A stretch of DNA of 42,540 nt, from positions 1 through 42,540 of the IMG/VR virus record IMGVR_UViG_3300020056_000057. The stretch is one strand, 5' to 3'. Of the stretch, positions 40,771-42,540 are shown piece by piece (the stretch's first letter is position 1; each line of letters starts with the position of its first letter). Under the pieces are notes generated by a model, which did not search any database, had not been told where the DNA came from, and worked only from the letters and a program-made list of their open reading frames with translations. This DNA is from a virus. The position numbers and the translations under genes were made by a program.

Positions 40771-41739
40771 CTAGTCTACTGTCAAGGAAATAATGTTGTC
40801 TCCAGCGCGCTGAAGTCCCGCTCTGGTCAACTTATCGTTAAGTTCTTTCTCTAATTGTCCAGAAGTTTCTGCGTTGCTTTTCTTTAATAGTTCTGCTTTG
40901 CCTAGTTCGTCAGATTGATCCCATGACTGGACTAAATCCAATACTACTTTTTTGGTTAGTTCTTGATATAAATCATAGGCGGTTGACCACTCGGGAGGAA
41001 GCACTTGCGCGCCCGAAACCATTCGTGCCTTATCTTCACCGCTTCCAGATGGCCATTTTCCTGTATTTCCAAAAACAAAATTTTCTAATTCTGGCAGATT
41101 GGCTATATCGCCCTCTAGAACACGCTCTACAACCCATTTTCTATATTGGTCTTTGCTTTTTAGAGAATTTGGCAGCGGTATGTTAGGAGGAATATCATTG
41201 TAATCTAGAGCAGCCATACCACCGGGTAGTGTGCTTGCGACGCGAGCGTATTCATAATTTAACTTTCCATCCTCTACCATATCATCAATTATTTTCCAAG
41301 CGGCTTCGACTCTTTGGGTATTGTCCATGTCAGAAAGATCAACAAGACCTAATTCTGCTGTTGGGTAGCCTTTGGAAAAATGCTTTTCTGCTGCTGCTGA
41401 CGGATCTTTGAGAGCACCAACATCAACTCCAAAACTTTTTAAAGTTTCATCATCAAGTTGTTGGACTTTTTCAACATCAGGCTGGATGCGTTGTTTTTGA
41501 GATGTAGATAGTCCTGCCACCCCTCCAAAAAGAAGTGCTACTGCGGCAAGCATAGAGATGCCAGCACGCTCTCGAAATTTTCTGGCTTTTACCCTCTTCT
41601 TTATAAATTCATCTTCGGCGTCTTCTTTAAGTCCAACAATCTGTCGAAGAAGTTCTTCAGCCTCTTCTTCGTCACGAGAGCGCTCTAATTCTTCTATAAT
41701 AATTCTTTTTATTTGTTTTCTAGTAAAAGTGTGTTTCAT
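40771..41739 (-). CDS. Membrane-anchored putative internal head protein
   Basis: A 322-residue protein starting MKHTFTRKQIKRIIIEELER, an amphipathic helix with IIE at 14-16 as a possible prohead-protease site, then a very charged stretch, one membrane helix (about residues 59-80, AGISMLAAVALLFGGVAGLS) and a soluble region with PPEWSTAYDLYQELTKKVVL and an acidic/basic C-terminus. It lies between the primase and nuclease genes, away from the head cluster, so the head link rests only on the N-terminus. I do not recognise the soluble part. It could be a cell-envelope or ejection protein. Confidence 0.6.
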   Translation of the reverse strand: MKHTFTRKQIKRIIIEELERSRDEEEAEELLRQIVGLKEDAEDEFIKKRVKARKFRERAGISMLAAVALLFGGVAGLSTSQKQRIQPDVEKVQQLDDETLKSFGVDVGALKDPSAAAEKHFSKGYPTAELGLVDLSDMDNTQRVEAAWKIIDDMVEDGKLNYEYARVASTLPGGMAALDYNDIPPNIPLPNSLKSKDQYRKWVVERVLEGDIANLPELENFVFGNTGKWPSGSGEDKARMVSGAQVLPPEWSTAYDLYQELTKKVVLDLVQSWDQSDELGKAELLKKSNAETSGQLEKELNDKLTRAGLQRAGDNIISLTVD

Positions 41740-41742
41740 AAA

Positions 41743-42540
41743 TTATACCGCCGATAGCAAATCTAGCAATAAGTAGTTGTCTCTATCGATAAATCTTGCG
41801 TTCGCCTTTCGTTCCCTGAAGATGTCCTGTGGCATTTCACCTACATCATCATAGCCTGTCACATCGATCTTGTAGAGTTCCACATCGTAACGCAGAAGCG
41901 TCTGAATGATACGACGCTCTTTGTCAGCCGCGTCAGGATCGAGGGCGATGTAGCACGGGGTGTCATTTCGTACAATCTTTCGTAGTAGGTCGGAGTCTGT
42001 CCGTAGTGTAGACCCCAAGATAGGCACAGCGTTTCCTGCCCGAATAGCATCAAATACTCCTTCAACGATCACAAGGTCGTCATTCCAGTTAGTAAATAGA
42101 TCATTGAACACCACATTCTTGGATGCTTGTGGGTTCTTGTACTTCATTCCGTGCCCGACATAAGACCGAGCAATAAAGTAGTTGGGATAGCCTGTCGTGC
42201 TGAATGAGGGCACTATGATTCTGCCGCCGTAGTCTCCGTCATAGCAGAAGCCAATCTTCCACCGCTGGATGTCTTCTCTTGTAATCCCTCTCTCGCTAAG
42301 ATAGCGTAGAGCACGATTGGCTGATAGTGGAAGGTTCTTGTTGGCGAGACTTACGAACTCGGGTGGGAGTTCGATCTTATCCTCGACATCAGCGTTGCCT
42401 TCATCAGAGAATAGTTCAGAAAAGCGACTAAGATCCGTTCTGTCCGTAATCTGGTCCCATTTCTGGAGTTGTGTAAACGAACCAAAACGTCTAATAACGC
42501 GCCTAAGATTGCGACCATAATAATCACAAACCCAACATTT
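41743..42540 (-). CDS. DnaG-type DNA primase, N-terminus cut by window edge
   Basis: The frame is open from the right edge to the TAA at 41743, with 265 residues visible. It begins KCWVCDYYGRN, the second half of a zinc-finger (CxxC) as in DnaG-type and T4-type primases; then ALRYLSERGITREDIQRW and YGGRIIVPSF (catalytic core), then LVIVEGVFDAIRA (TOPRIM Glu) and CYIALDPDAADKE (TOPRIM Asp pair). It makes RNA primers at the fork, with the T4-type helicase expected elsewhere. A start at the GTG at 42213 would lose the zinc finger and half of the core, so I reject it. About 40 more N-terminal residues lie outside the window. Confidence 0.9.
   Translation of the reverse strand, partial: KCWVCDYYGRNLRRVIRRFGSFTQLQKWDQITDRTDLSRFSELFSDEGNADVEDKIELPPEFVSLANKNLPLSANRALRYLSERGITREDIQRWKIGFCYDGDYGGRIIVPSFSTTGYPNYFIARSYVGHGMKYKNPQASKNVVFNDLFTNWNDDLVIVEGVFDAIRAGNAVPILGSTLRTDSDLLRKIVRNDTPCYIALDPDAADKERRIIQTLLRYDVELYKIDVTGYDDVGEMPQDIFRERKANARFIDRDNYLLLDLLSAV

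Noticed and set aside
41743-42213. Primase-like gene starting at the GTG at 42213
   Set aside because: The frame is open and conserved through the right edge, with a zinc-finger CWVC and core motifs upstream; the GTG is internal.

Overview
The window is a contiguous piece of a tailed-phage (myovirus) genome. The core virion genes belong to the T4 lineage: a gp17-type terminase ATPase-nuclease, gp20-type portal, gp21-type prohead protease, acidic gp22-type scaffold, gp23-type major capsid protein, neck proteins, contractile sheath, tail tube and tape measure. Every gene I can support lies on the minus strand, packed with ATGA, TAATG or 11-base overlaps, so the window reads from its right end to its left end. 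No host gene, tRNA, insertion sequence or CRISPR array is visible. The host cannot be named from the sequence; the gene style resembles distant T4 relatives of aquatic bacteria, which is an inference.

Layout in the direction of transcription. (1) 42540-36288, replication/recombination: the C-terminal part of a DnaG-type primase, a TM protein with a T4-internal-protein-like N-terminus, a small membrane protein, a single-chain Mre11-Rad50 (gp47-gp46) fusion of 1036 aa, and an FtsZ/tubulin-like GTPase that starts inside the nuclease stop codon. (2) 36283-31579, a run of short genes: likely internal head proteins, a holin-like protein, a ParB-like-fold protein, two spanin-like membrane/coiled-coil proteins, a conserved unknown and a zinc-ribbon protein. 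(3) 31567-24423, packaging and prohead: terminase, portal with a Gly-rich repeat, three proteins of unknown role, a DUF-like membrane protein, the protease and a core protein. (4) 24414-15011: a ribosomal protein bS21 homologue, then about 9 kb of Gly/Ser/Thr-rich fibre-like proteins with shared N- and C-terminal motifs. (5) 14948-8120: scaffold, major capsid, two small head-associated proteins and three neck/connector proteins. (6) 8025-1: sheath, tube, a zinc-ribbon protein in the tail-chaperone slot with a probable frameshift extension, the tape measure and the start of another tail gene.

The order (terminase-portal-protease-scaffold-capsid-neck-sheath-tube-chaperone-tape measure) differs from T4 and looks like the canonical order of many other tailed phages. 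The late genes are punctuated by three strong intrinsic terminators and by a recurrent intergenic motif, ACTATTTA on the coding strand, which is a candidate phage-specific promoter.

The most interesting points are: (i) eight proteins that begin with a short amphipathic Lys/Glu-rich peptide ending in (I/L)xE, resembling the T4 capsid-targeting and gp21-cleavage signal, which suggests a set of packaged and possibly injected proteins; (ii) the tubulin-like GTPase with its catalytic loop aspartates preserved; (iii) a probable +1/-2 frameshift at a T7 run just before the tape measure; (iv) the fused Mre11-Rad50 nuclease; (v) the phage bS21.
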